Assembly: GCA_021234155.1 (NCBI GenBank)
Contig: JAJEKV010000047.1
Coordinates: 4,163,323 to 4,227,322, forward strand
Length of the DNA: 64,000 nucleotides
Source of the DNA: Isoetes taiwanensis
Taxonomy: Eukaryota; Streptophyta; Lycopodiopsida; Isoetales; Isoetaceae
Direction of reading: 5' to 3'
Made by a program: the position numbers and the translations under genes
In this document: positions 11,131 to 23,720 of the stretch, piece by piece
How positions within the stretch are numbered: position 1 is the stretch's first letter
How the letters are laid out: each line of letters starts with the position of its first letter
The notes under the pieces: model-generated
What the model saw: only the letters and a program-made list of their open reading frames with translations
Databases searched by the model: none
Told to the model about the DNA's origin: nothing

Positions 11131-12877
11131 AGGTAGACTTGTATAGTGACGGGCCCGAAAATATACGTATTTATAGCGTATATTTCCCTGGAACGTAAGG
11201 ATAGCAACTCTATTATAGCGATATAAGGCAGAACCTAAGGAAAACGATGGCACAAAACGATAAGGAAAACGATGGCGTGCACCATATTATAACGATATGG
11301 TGCACGCTTCTCTGTCTTTGCAATTCACAACTCGAGGTAAGGCCAATCCACATCAATTACCATAATAATCGACCTGCGGGTAATTCCATATAAACCAACT
11401 CCGACTGCTTCATGCATGATTTCTGTCGAACTACCACTGCTTTTATCAGTTCATATGGCTTTGGCAAGGTTACTCCCAAATATTTAATCGCAGCCCTCGA
11501 ATCGTCTTCCTATGAATCACCACCTTCCATTTGGAATATTCTTGGCATATTCTATTTTTACCCCTCCATCCTTGGGGTTTGCCCTGAATGCAACCCATAA
11601 ATAGTTTCCTCAAATTTTAGTCCAATAATTTGTGATTGCAATTGTGTAGTTATAAACCAAAATCTTGTCAAAGAGACATTTCATCACGTAATAGCTATCC
11701 AGCTCTGATTTAAAACGTCATGGACCATTGGATTTGGATCTTACACCAATGGTCATTATAATAGGATCCTGATGCCATACACATGGCAGGGATCCGATCA
11801 TCAATTTCTTTTCCAAAAAAAAAATACCGTGATAGGTGGTAGGGAGCCTCAAAAGGAATTTTTCAATGAAACAATGGTGATGGTGGAATCTAACCTCCAT
11901 GGCACCTTGTTCGAGCCCATCTCGGAAGATAAAACCTTCCCACAACAACCATCTGGATGTATCTCAAACCCTGGCAAACAAATTAGGTAATAATACGTAA
12001 AAAAAGTCTAACATAAATTTAAATAATAAAAGAGGATGCTCTGAGCACGTTACATACTTGGAAGGATTCAAATTCATTTGCAAAAGAAAGCCGTATAAAT
12101 CTTGCTACCTAGCTCCTGAAGATTGAATCCCAAAGATGAAATACCAAATTTAAGTTTTGTAAGAACCTACTAGTTAGCAAGAAAAACACACAAGAAGAAG
12201 AGTTGCACCATAATACAAGACATATTATAAATATAGTAATATAAAGGTATGAAAAAGGTAAACGTGAAGGACCTTTAGGAGCCTTTACATAAATGTGTGC
12301 CTTTGAATAAAGGCATAGGCTAAGAATAAAGGACCTCACCAATAAAGGTCCTTCACTAAATAAGTTAGAGAAAGTATATCATGTCTCTATAAAAAGAAGA
12401 CCAAATAATGCAACAAATACATGCAGATAATCCTCCAGCCTACAAATTTGGTCTCGCGCTCAGATGGAAAAAACTTTTGGCGCTCGCATTGCCATATACT
12501 CACAACTAGGAAAACTTGTTCGTGTCTATCTAAATGTAACAATTTTGATTACAAAAATTACATGGTAATATTCGTGACTTCAATTGATGGTTGTTTTATT
12601 CCATAGTTTAGCATTTATAAACCAAAATGTCAAGAAGAACACCATGGCAAATTTTTTGAGGAGATTATGAGATAAAATGTTTTAAGTTCTTAAAAAGCTT
12701 GTATTCTCATTGTATAAAGAATGCATATTTAAGTAAGATCATGTTCATTTCAGATAAAAACTTTACAATCAAGGGATTACATTTGTGTACTCACAAGATT
12801 AGTCAACAAAAATTTAAGGCGATTTGATCGTGCATTTCATTCACGATATTTGGCTCATCGCCAACTTCGATCTTCTT
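11131..12877. other. Non-genic stretch
   Basis: No gene was recognised. The segment contains the hairpin listed separately at 11,275-11,307 and a duplicated GGAAAACGATGGC phrase just before it. The remainder is unremarkable AT-rich sequence. Confidence 0.45.
11275..11307. repeat. 13-bp perfect inverted repeat
   Basis: GCGTGCACCATAT at 11,275-11,287 is followed after 7 bases by its exact complement ATATGGTGCACGC at 11,295-11,307. It could be a hairpin in RNA or the remnant of a small foldback. Confidence 0.75.
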
Positions 12878-13128
12878 ATTGCCACGGTTTTTCCCTCGAA
12901 AACCCTTCGGGGTGGGGGTTTTTTAACCCGGACAGCAATAAGTTTGTTGCGCTCCTTCTGGGCCCCATAGGCCGATTGGTCTCAGTGGACGATAAAAATC
13001 TTTCCCTCCCCCTCCCTCCCTCCCTCCCTCCCTCCCTCCCTCCCTCTCCCTCTCCCTCTCCCTCTCCCTCTCCCTCTCCCTCTCCCTCTCCCTCTCCCTC
13101 TCCCTCTCCCTCTTTCTTTCTTTCTTTT
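12878..13128 (+). mobile_element. LINE 3' end only, with CTCCCT microsatellite tail
   Basis: From GCCACGGTTTTTCCCTC to GTGGACGATAAAAA (about 12,998) the sequence matches the 3' UTR of the LINE at 3931-4055, including the stem-loop (AAAACCC ... GGGGTTTT) and the CCCATAGGCCGATTGGTCTC block. It is followed by about 125 bp of CTCCCT/CTCC repeats ending in CTTT units. This is a severely 5'-truncated insertion: only the 3' UTR was copied. Open frames through the tail (Pro-Ser or Glu-Gly runs) are artefacts of the repeat. Confidence 0.85.
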
Positions 13129-13258
13129 GTGTCCATATCGGATTATCCCATCACAAAGGGAATATTTATCCATGGCAACGTCTAGCTACTCAACATGTCC
13201 GAATTGGGTTGAGAGTGGAGCTAGAGATACCTGGGCCACCAAGTAATTCAGCATTCAA

Positions 13259-13477
13259 CTATTTAGCAAAAACATTATCACCAAAGGGGATCTTTCTTTT
13301 TTGGCTCTCTGAAGACGTCATGTGTCTTTGTGTGCCACATAGTCCTTGATTATCAGTTACTTCATCAATGTTAATGGGCTCTCCAGTAGAAAAAACTTTG
13401 AAGGGTTTCAATTTTTTCAACTGAGCTTCAAGAAGTAGATCAGATTTTTCTCCAGCCTCAATGATCCTTTTGGCCAC
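13259..13477 (-). other. Coding-like fragment, unknown
   Basis: A 72-residue minus-strand frame rich in Lys, Glu and Leu (KRIIEAGEKSDLLLEAQLKK) with a codon-like composition. Upstream on the same strand, about 13,500-13,680, are short helical stretches (METLEKMRRTIVDIDSKEEA) interrupted by stops. Together they look like the remains of a coiled-coil gene. I do not recognise a family and no start is convincing. Confidence 0.25.
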
Positions 13478-13879
13478 ATTAACCTTTCTTCATATCCTTT
13501 GACATCCATACTCAGTATAGCTTCCATATTCATGATTCGTATTTTGTTTGATGCTTATACCAAGTTTAGTAGACGGACTACCAATCTCACTGACAGCCGC
13601 ACCCTAAAAGCTTCTTCTTTCGAATCAATATCAACAATTGTCCTTCGCATTTTTTCTAGAGTTTCCATAAATGATTTTAAGCATTGCATATTTTATCATC
13701 ATGTTCATTTTCCTTCACACAAGACATAGTACACGCAGAGAAATAATCAAGCGTACGACAGTCTAATGATACCAACTAATTCAAAAAAGAACAAAATTGA
13801 AATGATCTCCTCCTCCATTTCTTTATTGACACAAACCAGTCAGATGCACTATGAGAGACTTGTTTATATTGTTTGGTCC

Positions 13880-16800
13880 ATGCATTCGGGTATTATCGAG
13901 TTGCTGGTTGCCTCTCGGCCTTCTCGGACGGTGTTCCGTTTGAACACCCGGCTTCTGGCTGATGCGGATTTCTCGGCCCAGTGCCAGGAGTTGTGGCTTG
14001 ATACCTTTTCATCTCTGAAGGGTATGTCTGGTATGGTGACTGCGTTGGCCAGGGTGAAGCGTTTTGCTAAGGTCTTTGGTAGGCAGCGTGTGCAGCAGGA
14101 GTGGCAGGAGTTGCATAGTCTTTATCAGGAGTTGGAGAAGATTCGGGCGCAGCCTTCTGATGGCATTAGGGAGAATGCAGTGTTGCAGCGTATTGTTGCT
14201 TTGGAGCAGGTTAAAGTGCATGAGGCGCGTGTGAAGGCAGCCCTTACCTGGTTGAAGGAGGGGGATACAAGTTCGCCGGTGTTCTTGAGCAAATAAGCGT
14301 GGCGATATCACGATCTATGGCGCCCCTTGCTTTGCCTCGATGGCCGGACTTTGGAGGATCCCACTGAGTTGCAGAGGGTATGTGCATGCTCATTTCTCGG
14401 GGTTTTTGCGCGCAAGCCTCTTCCCTATGAGCAGGAGATGCAGGAGCTTGTTTTGGGGGTCATTAAGCCATCTATTTTGCCTCACCAACGGAGAGCTTGG
14501 AGCGAGGAGCTCTCCGGAGAGGATTTAGCTGGAGGCATGTATGTGCATGGCCACGGATAAATGTCCCGGGCTGGATGGCATCCCCGTGGAGTTCTTTCGA
14601 GACTTATTGGGAGTGGGCTGGTGAGTCTGTTGTACCGTGTGTATCTTGAGTTGCTTTGCAGTCTTCTCACATGGATAGGATCTTGAATACCGCATGCATT
14701 TCCTTGATTCCTAAGGTTAAGCAGCCTTCTACTATTAATGATTGGAGGCCTATATCCTTGTTGTCCCTCAGTACAAGATTATTGCGAAAGCCCCGCCGAG
14801 AAGTTGAAGCCGGTGTTGACTTCTTCCATTAGTAAGGTGCGATGCGGGTTTGTTCCCCGGGAGGAACATTTTGACTAATGTTGCCGCAGCTTATGAGGGC
14901 CTTTATTGGGCCGGAGAACAGGTCAAGGCATTGCCTATCTTAAGCTTGACTTTGCCAAAGCTTATGATAGTGTCCGTTAGGAGTTCTTGTGCGCCATGAT
15001 GTTAGCGTTGGGTCAGGTCCACGCTTTACGAGACAGATCATGAAGTCGCATAGGTCGGCCAGACGGCCTACGGTGGTGTGCTAGGGTGAACCCTCCGCCT
15101 TTTTCTCCTTAGGCGGGAGGGTGCGTCGGGGGTGCCCTTTGGCACCATTTTTGTTTACGATTGTGGCGGCGGAGGCACCGTCTCGATTGTTTTTGGCTCG
15201 CTGCGGGGAGGAGGGGGTGGTGGATGGGCTTCGGATGCGGGATGGTAGTCAGCCAGATTATTAACCGGTTCGATGACACTTTTCTCTTCTTGGTGGCGTA
15301 AGAGAGGAATTTGCGAATGTGAAGGGTTTGCTGGATACTTTCTCATTGGCCTCGGGCATTCTTCCAATTGGGGCAAATGCTCCGCATTATGGGCCCGATT
15401 GACTCCACCTCCCCTTGTTTGGCTCTATTCCCTTGGAAGGTGCTTCCGGGTAATGTGTGTACTAAGTCATTTGGGTATTCCCTTTGGAGGGGATGTTTCC
15501 ATGGGGAGGGTGTGGGATGAGATTTTGCGGGGGGTTGCGTAAAACACCTCAATTGGTGGAAGGGTAGCAAGTTGTCCATGGCGGTAGGATCACTATTGCC
15601 AAGTCAAGATTTTGTAGCACTCATGTGTATACAAAGATCTGCGATGTTAGCTCCTGAGGGTAAGATACAGGCTTTGGATAAGATTGTTCGAAATTTTGTG
15701 TGGGGCGGGGATGATGAAGGGGCGGTTGTTAAAGTGGCTTGGTGGAAGTGTCTCCGCCCCCGAGAGGATGGGGGCTTGGCCATTCTGGATTTGGCACTGC
15801 ATAGTAAGGTGTTGGTCTCTAAGTTTATTTGGAGCATTCTCGCAGATGGAGCATCTTCTCCAGTGCGGCACTATTGTGGCAATCTCTTCGCCATTGTGTG
15901 GCATTTGGAAAGTCGTCTGTGCATGTAGAGTTGCCATGGGCACTGTTGTATGGTCTCCGGCCTTTCCCACATGCATCCCCTTTTCTCACGGGGGTGTTGC
16001 GGGCTTGGGATCACGTGCATGTGCTCTTCCAGCTAGATTATGCCTCAGTTTATCACCACTCTTCTCCTTTCTTGTGGGTTCCTCTGCCCCCTGCGTACTT
16101 GCCCTTGGTCGCCATCTTTATGCTCTGACGGGCCTTGCTGAGGCGAAGCTGCTCTGTGGCTCACCTTGAGGATTGGTATTGGGATGGTCACTAGCTTCGT
16201 GGGAGTTCTTTCGAGCTCGCTTTTCTTTGAAGGACGTGGACAAGGCTATCCGGGAACAAGTGGCGGGGTATTCCGCTACACATACCTATAGTCCCTCGTG
16301 GTGATGTGGTGGTGCAGGTTTGGAAGGTTCATCCGGATGTTGTATCTTCTTGTTTTGTGCGGTCTTGTTACCGGGTGTTGGCTATTCATGACACTCGCCC
16401 CTTCGTGCAAGTGGTCTCTGCAGCTTTCCGGGTTCTCGATGGCGCCGGTTTGGGCGTGGACATGGAGCTCACTTCCCCAATCGGGGTTCGGTGCTACGTG
16501 GCGGTGGTGCACCCATTGTGTCGGTGAATGTCCTTGTGAGTCGGGCTTAGGCGGGTGTGAGCCCTCTTTGCCCTTGTTGTGGCCTTCATCGTGAGAGGCC
16601 GTGGAGCATTGTGCGGTTTTATGCCCTCACTTGCGGGTTGCCCGGGATTGGGTCGTGGCTCTGTTTTGGTGAGATTGAATAGCCAACAATTGCTGCTTCA
16701 TGTATATCCTGGTGCTTGGCCGCTCGTACGGCAGCAAGCCTTGCATCTGTGCGTGGCTTGGTTGGTGTGGTTGATTTGGAAGCGGCGGCGGTTGTGGATC

Positions 16801-16970
16801 TTTCAGGGGATTCAGCAGCCTGCAGCCTCTCTGATTCCTCGACTCAGGTACAAGCTATTTCAAAGCTTTTTGGTGTTCCCGGGATTAGTAGAGCAGAAGT
16901 TTTCCATTTGGCGGGACTTCTTGGGTGTGGTAGATGGTGATGGCCAGTTTGTACAGCAGTAGAGTTGCAG
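13880..16970 (+). pseudogene. LINE reverse transcriptase, many frameshifts
   Basis: Recognisable pieces in order: the pre-RT segment with WLKEGDTSSPVFLSK (14,240-14,296); the RT start with SLIPKVKQPSTINDWRPISL (about 14,700-14,760); RRGCPLAPFLFTI (about 15,120-15,160), equivalent to the RQGCPLSPLLF block; a relic of the catalytic loop near 15,265-15,295; the thumb-like block VWGGDDEGAVVKVAWWKC with GGLAILDLALHSK (15,690-15,810); and a Cys-containing tail (PCCG ... H, about 16,560-16,640) corresponding to zf-RVT. No single frame is open through RT; I count at least six frame changes or stops. It cannot make a working enzyme. Confidence 0.75.
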
Positions 16971-17090
16971 TTGTTGTGGAGTGTCGAGGTATCACTGTCT
17001 CTTTGGGGCAGTTCTCCTTCCTCCTCACTTGCTTTGTAACATTACCATTCTTTTAATATATTGCTGACACAGTTCTTCAAAAAAAGGGTT
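13880..17090 (+). mobile_element. Degenerate plant LINE (non-LTR retrotransposon)
   Basis: A GC-richer block in AT-rich surroundings carries successive pieces of LINE ORF2 in shifting frames and ends in a short A-run (TTCTTCAAAAAAAGG, about 17,080). The endonuclease is absent, so the element is 5'-truncated. It belongs to a different LINE type from the one at 3.1 kb: its 3' UTR has no similarity to that element, and it ends in poly(A) rather than a microsatellite. Confidence 0.75.
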
Positions 17091-18690
17091 AACCACCAAG
17101 ACCATGCCATCCAAGTTGCTCACAGAAGAAAAAGCAACGCTCAATATAAATCTTTACTTAGATAAAAGATGATTAATATTATAAACCAACTAAGATATCT
17201 ATGAATTACTTGCACCATAGAGTTGCCACTTTGGGATGGAGCAATTTACACCCCATGTTCTGTGGTCGAGAAAGTTGAAGTTGCCAATTATTAGATAGAG
17301 GTAAGATTTCATAATTTGGAAGCAATTCGTACAAAAGAGAAAGCGCTCCACCTTGATATCCTATTGGCACCTTTAAATATATAATTCATTTATGGCCGAG
17401 AATCATGTGGCAACAATCCAACAATATGATCTCAAAATTCTCTATCCCATTGATACAATAAAAAATATGTTATTTGAATGCTCCCAAGACATTAGATGAT
17501 CTGACTCATATCAAGCTACAATAGTGCTTATGCTAGTTGTTGTCTGCCACCGCTGTATCTTTGGATGTACAACAACACACATAGGCACACTGGTTGCAGG
17601 GTTAAAGCACACTATAGTGTCTTATTTTAGTTGTTCCCCTGTCCCCAAAATAGTTTGAAAATTTGTTCGAGAGGTCGTTAGACATTTACCTATTTTAAGT
17701 GTCTTGCTTCAACCACCACCGCCTGCCGAGAGAATTCAAAATTTGGGGAGAATTTTTTGATTGCCGCGATGACTGATCACCGATCAAGAAGAATGTATGG
17801 ACTTTCTCCTCAGATTTGGGTCTGACAGAAGATCAAATTCGGCCTTACAAGAATGTAGAGCCTTTTTGCATACTTTCTTTCGAAGACAAAATTTCGGGTC
17901 TGTTGCTTTGCTTTGAATCCAAGATTTCTTTCATTGTAATTTGATTTCAATAGACATGACTTTGCTTTGTTTTTTATTTGCACGTACCTTTGGTTTCCTT
18001 AAATTTTTTTGGGTCTCTTATTATTTGCAGAAGATCAAATTCGAATTTCAAGATTGTAAGGCCTCTTGAAATTTCGTTTGAAGACTAAAATGTGGGTATG
18101 TTGCCATTCAAAGTTTGCTTTTAATCCAAGATTATTCTCATTCTAGCAATTAAAATTGATTGTAGTGCTCTCTTTAATTGTGTTTGATTTGCATGTAGAT
18201 TTGGTTTCCTTCTTGTAATCATTCAGAAAAATATATCCGGCATGCATTCAAGAGCCACAATTAGTGATCATTCTGTTATATCTTGTACTGATTCAAGAAT
18301 GGTATAAACTTGTTTGTTCTAGAAGCATTATAAATTTTAGTATGTTATTTTGTTTATAGCAGCAATTTGGTGGCCAGGATTAGTGCAATGTTTCCCGCTG
18401 ACTTTTGTAAACACGGGTTTGTTTGAAAAAAAAACGAAAAGGTGGTGCATGAAGCTCTTACAGGAAAACTGATGGCAAAATTTTATGCTAGCTATAGGTG
18501 TAGTGATGCATCTATAGGAAAGAATAAGGGCTGAATTTTATGCAAGCTTATGCTGCAAATGCTTTAGCATGGCTTCTAAATACAGGTTAGCTTGGAGGAA
18601 TGTGGTGCATTCTGATTTTTTTTTTTGGCATATTGAAGACTTAAAGTATTACGATATGTAATTCCTTTTCTATATGATACTTTCTTACGT
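17091..18690. other. Non-genic stretch upstream of copy B
   Basis: No coding region is supported. Two similar passages (AGAAGATCAAATTCGG/GAATTTCAAG... near 17,829 and 18,032) suggest an old local duplication. Part of this may be promoter or first intron of transposase copy B, which lacks a recognisable first exon. Confidence 0.4.
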
Positions 18691-18722
18691 CTCGTTAATT
18701 TTGTAAGCAGGGACTATTATAG

Positions 18723-21700
18723 GTGCGAAGGTGGCGTTTGCGAGCAATCAAGATGGAAGAAGTGGAGCAAAGAAACTTTATGGGAAAGAGGAAGAGGACA
18801 AGAAAGCAGGAGACTCTAAAGAAGAGGAAACAAAGAAAGAGAAAAAAAGAAGAGAAGAATGCTTTGATGCAGGAGTCCAAAGCTTATGCCAATCAAGTGA
18901 GTAAACAAAAGATTGTGTCTAATCTAGTGTTCTCATTCAAAAGGCAAGTTTGTCAAATGGATTTGGAAGAGAAAAGGGAAGTGCTAAATGATTTCTTGAA
19001 GCACAAAGAAATGAAGGATGTCACTGCTGATCACTTGAAGGATTCAAAAGTCAAAAGCCATGTGATTGAGAACATTCGAGAATCTATTCAGACTATAAAA
19101 GGATCTAGTAGTTTAGATTCTATGGCTGCAAGAAGAAGTGTACTTGCCATGTCTATTGGGAAGGAGAGTTTAAATCAAGCTATTAGCAAGATAAGATAAG
19201 ATAAGATAAGATAAATTTTTTACGTCCACGGGAACCCAACGGGTTATGGGACGGCACATGCAAGGGCAACAGCCCATCTAAAACCTGGGGACTAGGCCCC
19301 ATCACCAAACACAATAACCAAATATTAAAAGGCTACCAAGAATAAGATAAGATAATGCTAATGCTAGTAGTAAATTTATGCTTCTAAAATTATCTAGACA
19401 GAGCCAGTCCAAGGATTGGAAGGCCATTGATCTAGAATAATTGCTGCGCCTCCCCTGTACACTGCCCATTTCTTTTGCAGGCGGGCTGCCCTCACCTTGC
19501 AGAGCTCCTCCTTACGGTTACACAATTGCAGAGAAGTTTGGGAAACGTTTTGGGAGTCCATCCTAGATGTATTGCAGCAGCCAAGGAAAAACGTAAAGAA
19601 GTGGAGTTTAATAAGGAAGGATGGGTATATTTTAGAAGGTCACGGAGGTTTGATTCAATTGACAAATATGTCATTGAGCTGGTTCAAAGTTTTTGGGACA
19701 CAAATACAAGAGTTTCCCCTAATGCAAAGGATGCGAAGTTCAGAAGACTGGAAAGAAATGTGAAGGAGGAACATGCTACACATTATCTGGAGGATACTCA
19801 GGTGCAAATTATCTTTTGTTGATTTTTTTTTGTGATATGTGCATCATTTGTAGATGTAGTTGTTGTTGCAGCTTATGTAGATGTAGTTGGTGTTGTTGCT
19901 AAAGGTTTGAAGTCTGATTCTTAATATGCAACTTAAACATTTCGAGCTGCTACAGGTTGGTGGTGAGATTCAACTTAGGTTGTTAGTCTGCAGATTGGTG
20001 TTGCGATTAGTGTTTGAGCTCCATTACATAGTTTCATTTGTGTTGCAAAGAACATGTTAACTAGTTAGACTACGATTAGTGTTTCAAAAAGTGTTCGAAG
20101 TTATGTCGTTGGTTGCGGTTTGTGATTATATTTGTTGCGATTCTGATTGGTGTTGCGTTATGACCATTAGTTGCGGTGTGGTATGTTTGTAGTTTGTGTT
20201 TACATTGTCATAGTGAGTTCTGATGGCGGTTTATAGTTGCGATTAGAGTAGAGTTACATGTTCATGTGTACTTGTTATTTGACATGTTACTCACATATTT
20301 CTTGATTATGTTTTGCAGTCAGAGATGTTCATTAAATTCAAAGAGCAGCATCCGCAAATTACAATTGGCCAAAGAGCATTTGAAAAACTAAAACCATGGT
20401 ATGTAATGAAATTGAAACAGTTCAATTCATGTTGTTGCATTCATCATGTGAGACTGCAGATGCTCTTGGATGGCTTAAATTCACTTAGAAATATGCATGT
20501 AGAATGTTGCACCTGTGCATGTGAGGTATGCCAATCTACAGGCCAACTATGTGCTGCCAAGACTAAGAAGTATAAGTCAACCACTCAGCTCTGGCAATCC
20601 ATATTGTGTCCTAAAGAAGAAAATCAAGAATTCCACAAGAAAGATTGCATTTATGGAGATTGTGAGCAGTGTGGTGTGTCTCGGCTACCTGTTGTCCTCT
20701 AGAGTTGTCCGAAGAAGGATTTGTGAGTTGGGAGTACTGGGATTGTGAGGAAGGAGGTAAGGATAAGTGGGGGAAATCCAAAAAAGTACTCCAGCATCTG
20801 TGGAGGAAAACAAAACCAAAAGATCTTATGCACACATTGATTGACAGATTGGCAAAGTTTCCAGTGCACAACTTTAGGCACAAATGGCAAGCGATGCAGT
20901 TTAGGGATATGTTAGACAACCTCCCTTTTGGGGTTATTGTATCTGTAGTAGACTTTGTAGAGAACTTCACAATTCAGATGCAGGATCAAGTTCAATCTGC
21001 GTACTGGACAAGCAAACAGGTCACCATTCTTGTACAAATCACATACTATTTGGAGCCTTCATCAGGTGACGTCATCAAGGACACCCATTACTATATATCT
21101 GATGATACAAAACATGACACACTATTTGTCCAGCATGCATTTATGATGCATCACGAATTCATGAAAGAACAGGGCATACATCCAAAAAGCATTGGGTATT
21201 TTTCGGATGGAGCATCCCAATTCAAAGCTGCCCGGCCATTCTATTTTGTAGGAAGGTATTAGCATGAGACACTCATTGAAATGATGTGGAATTTTTGGGC
21301 TCAATCACGGCGGAGGGGAGCATGATGGAAAGGCTGCAGAGTTGAAAGCGGTGGCTAAGGGAGATGATGAAGAGATCACAGATCTATAAAAGTAGAATGT
21401 CTTTGCTGATATTGTGAATATAGCCAGGGAGAATTTCACAGCTATTGCTCCATCTTCAAGTGTGAACAAGAAACCAGAAGAAGGTCGTTTTGGGAAGTGA
21501 TAAATGTGGATAGAAAGAATGCATGGGGTCTTTGAGGCATGGAGGACACGAGGAACATTCATTAATGTGCATGCATTTAACTTAGCATCTCCTACGCAAT
21601 TGCATATAAAGCGTTTATCTTGTTTACATGCATATTGCCTTGATGCACAATGGGAGTGTCCGAACAAGGAATATGTAGATGATTGGGAGCTCATAGTTGT

Positions 21701-22040
21701 TGAGCCAAGCAAGGCTATAGCTGATGAATCTGAGTTCTTGCAGATCTGAAGAGCTCTATTTTTACGGAGATCTGCGTTTGTGTTGAGTGACTTATTTATG
21801 TCGCAACTCAAAAGGACAATGATGAGGACACTTTATTTTAGATGTTATTGTGTGCTGAAAAGAAAATATGTGGTTCAGACAGATTTTAAAGCCTATGGGA
21901 ATTGGTTTTATAAAGGGGAAGAAGTTTTAGAGGAACTTACTACAAAAAAAAGTCCCAAGATAAACTACGAGGTTACACTTTATGTTCTAACGAGCCAAAA
22001 GGCATTGTTTATGCTACCCAAGTTTGCTAATAAGACTTGA
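18723..22040 (+). pseudogene. DDE-like transposase, copy B
   Basis: Exon with a basic coiled-coil start (KRKRTRKQETLKKRKQRKRK, 18,790-18,850) to about 19,200; a 275-bp interruption including a LINE fragment; then 19,475-19,801 ending in FWDTNTRVSPNAKDAKFRRL. A GT/AG intron spans 19,802-20,318 at the same place as the intron in copy C (after NTRVS). Next: FEKLKPWYVMKLK, paired Cys (CCTCACEVC, CPKE, CEQCG), a frameshift near 20,690, VVDFVENF (about 20,950), YYISDDTKHDTLFVQH, SDGASQFKAARP (about 21,205-21,240), then after another frame change HGGGEHDGKAAELK. The Cys-rich tail RLSCLHAYC (21,504-21,749) and a C-terminal piece (21,780-22,040) follow. The Lys of HGKGEHDG is Gly here. Inactive by frameshifts; DDE role inferred. 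Confidence 0.7.
19215..19343 (-). mobile_element. Nested LINE 3' end with ATCTT-repeat tail
   Basis: On the minus strand this ends GTTCCCGTGGACGTAAAAAATTT followed by repeated ATCTT units, echoing the GTGGACGATAAAA end of the LINE copies at 4.05 and 12.99 kb. It is flanked by AAGATAAGATAA on both sides (right copy 19,345-19,356), a likely target-site duplication that merges with the tail repeat on the left. The rest of the 130 bp is not obviously similar to the other two UTRs, so a related LINE or a SINE using its machinery is possible. It splits the coding exon of copy B. Confidence 0.6.
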
Positions 22041-22480
22041 TATGGCACAAACAAAACATAGGCTGAAAGGAAACCGGGTTGTTTACAAACTTTGTGAAGT
22101 GACTTTGAAAAAAGATTTTAGACAATCTCCGATGTGCTATCGGGCGAAGAGGATTAAATATTCAGCTTTTTTACGGTTGGAATGTAGTTAGTGTTGCGGT
22201 TCACATGCTTGAAGCTTTAAGTGAAACAAAAGCGGTCGAAGGGTCTGATTTATATATTGTGTGCAACTATGATGTCTATGTGAAGTTGCTAAGCATATTA
22301 TTTGCGTTGATGTAACTTTCTGTTATTATGTTGTTGATGTTTGCTGCTGCATCATCAACAAACAGTTATTTGAAGTCAAATTTTGGACTTCTATTGTCTG
22401 TATTCTTTTTCTTGAATAAAACAAATATCCCTGCTCTGGTTTGGAAATATCAGATTGGATGTGTATTTGTATTATCACTG

Positions 22481-23470
22481 TTTTGATTTGGAAGGCCTGA
22501 TTACCTTCAGAACCAGCTTGTTATGATTTATTACCTTCATATCAGTGGCAAATTGCTGTCAAGCTTTAAAAAATTATCTCTGATACAAATTCAAGTACTT
22601 TTGTTTACTCAAAAATTCCCAGCAAATTCCCACTTGCTTCAAATTGTTTTTGGCCAAGTTGCAAAATTTAGTGCTCTGTCTATTCTTGACAGTATTTGTA
22701 CAAATCAATACCAAACTAATTCCTACAGTATGTCAAACCGCTTTTTGATCACTTGCTCTCTCTCTCAACTACTTTTGCTACATTCTTGCTTTGGAATCTT
22801 CAAAAAACTCGCTCTACAACTCTAAATCTTCATTTCTGATCACTGTCCTTGCAGTTTGACTGGTATTGACCAAGTTTTGACCCAAGTTTGAGCTTGTATA
22901 TCTCACTGGTGTGAGCTCTGACTTGGTCAGGGTTTATACACAGCCTACTACATACTTTTCTCTGCCTGCTGAAGTATTCATAGACAGAAAATCAATCCAT
23001 CTCAGCAAGTCACAAACTTTTGAGCACTGCTACCTTTTTCTGAAATGGGAAAGGTGTAAATTTTCATTCTTTGACTCATTCTAAGAGATTTTGCTTGTGT
23101 AGACTGAAATTTTGCTCAGAATTAACACTTGCAAAAAGAAATTGAACACAGATGGCACATTTGCACCTGGATTGGACATTTGCACCTGGATTGAATATTT
23201 ACACAGATTGAACAGATGGTAAACATAAATATATTGCAAACAAAAATAGTGCTCTAAGACAAAACTTCCTGATACAAAACATGAACACTTATATTACAAA
23301 ACAGATTGGAACAAATCAGGATTGCATATATAAAGTCGTGCTCTAAATAGCACTGTTACAGATCAAAAAAGGCCAACCCAAAAAGGCCATGCAACCAAAT
23401 TAGGCAAATATATTTATAAAAAGCGTCTTTTCTGCTCCTAGCAGAATTCGCATGCATAGGAAGGACCCAT
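22481..23470. other. Non-genic stretch
   Basis: No gene recognised. A short repeat (GGCACATTTGCACCTGGATTG, twice near 23,155-23,200) is present. Confidence 0.45.
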
Positions 23471-23474
23471 CACT

Positions 23475-23720
23475 TCATACATGCACCACATGCCTCACAA
23501 TGGTTGCTTCGACATGCATCATTGCGCGCAGTGGTGCTTCCTCAGCCCAAGCTAGAATCGTATCCTGAATCTTTATGCCCATCTCAAAATACCCCATTAC
23601 AACCCTCTGTGATACATTCTGGTGGTATTTCTTGATATCCACAGGTGCCACTGCCTCAATCTCAACAGTGGAATCAGATTGTTGACTACCCATACCTTGA
23701 TTCTTGGAAAGCTTGAACAA
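23475..23720 (-). CDS. Possible small protein, unknown
   Basis: An 81-residue open frame (72 residues from the second Met) with a composition that looks coding rather than repeat-derived: an acidic/hydrophobic middle (VEIEAVAPVDIKKYHQNVSQ) and a C-terminal segment rich in Met, Ala, Val and His. No domain, paralogue in the window or promoter was recognised. It may be the last exon of a broken gene; a duplicated GGGCAGATCC phrase lies just upstream (23,740-23,800). Confidence 0.2.
   Translation of the reverse strand: MFKLSKNQGMGSQQSDSTVEIEAVAPVDIKKYHQNVSQRVVMGYFEMGIKIQDTILAWAEEAPLRAMMHVEATIVRHVVHV

Larger units (their letters stand above)
18700..22480 (+). mobile_element. DDE-like DNA transposon, copy B
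   Basis: Plus-strand copy of the family seen at 5.1-9.05 kb and 40.0-43.2 kb. Its 3' UTR (about 22,370-22,475) matches the reverse complement of copy A at 5100-5260, giving the 3' end near 22,480. The left boundary is set by the first coding exon and is uncertain. Contains a nested LINE 3' fragment (19,215-19,343). Confidence 0.65.

Noticed and set aside
12876-13185. Long open frames on both strands with Pro-Ser or Glu-Gly runs
   Set aside because: They run through the CTCCCT microsatellite tail of a LINE insertion; the repeat is open in several frames by composition.
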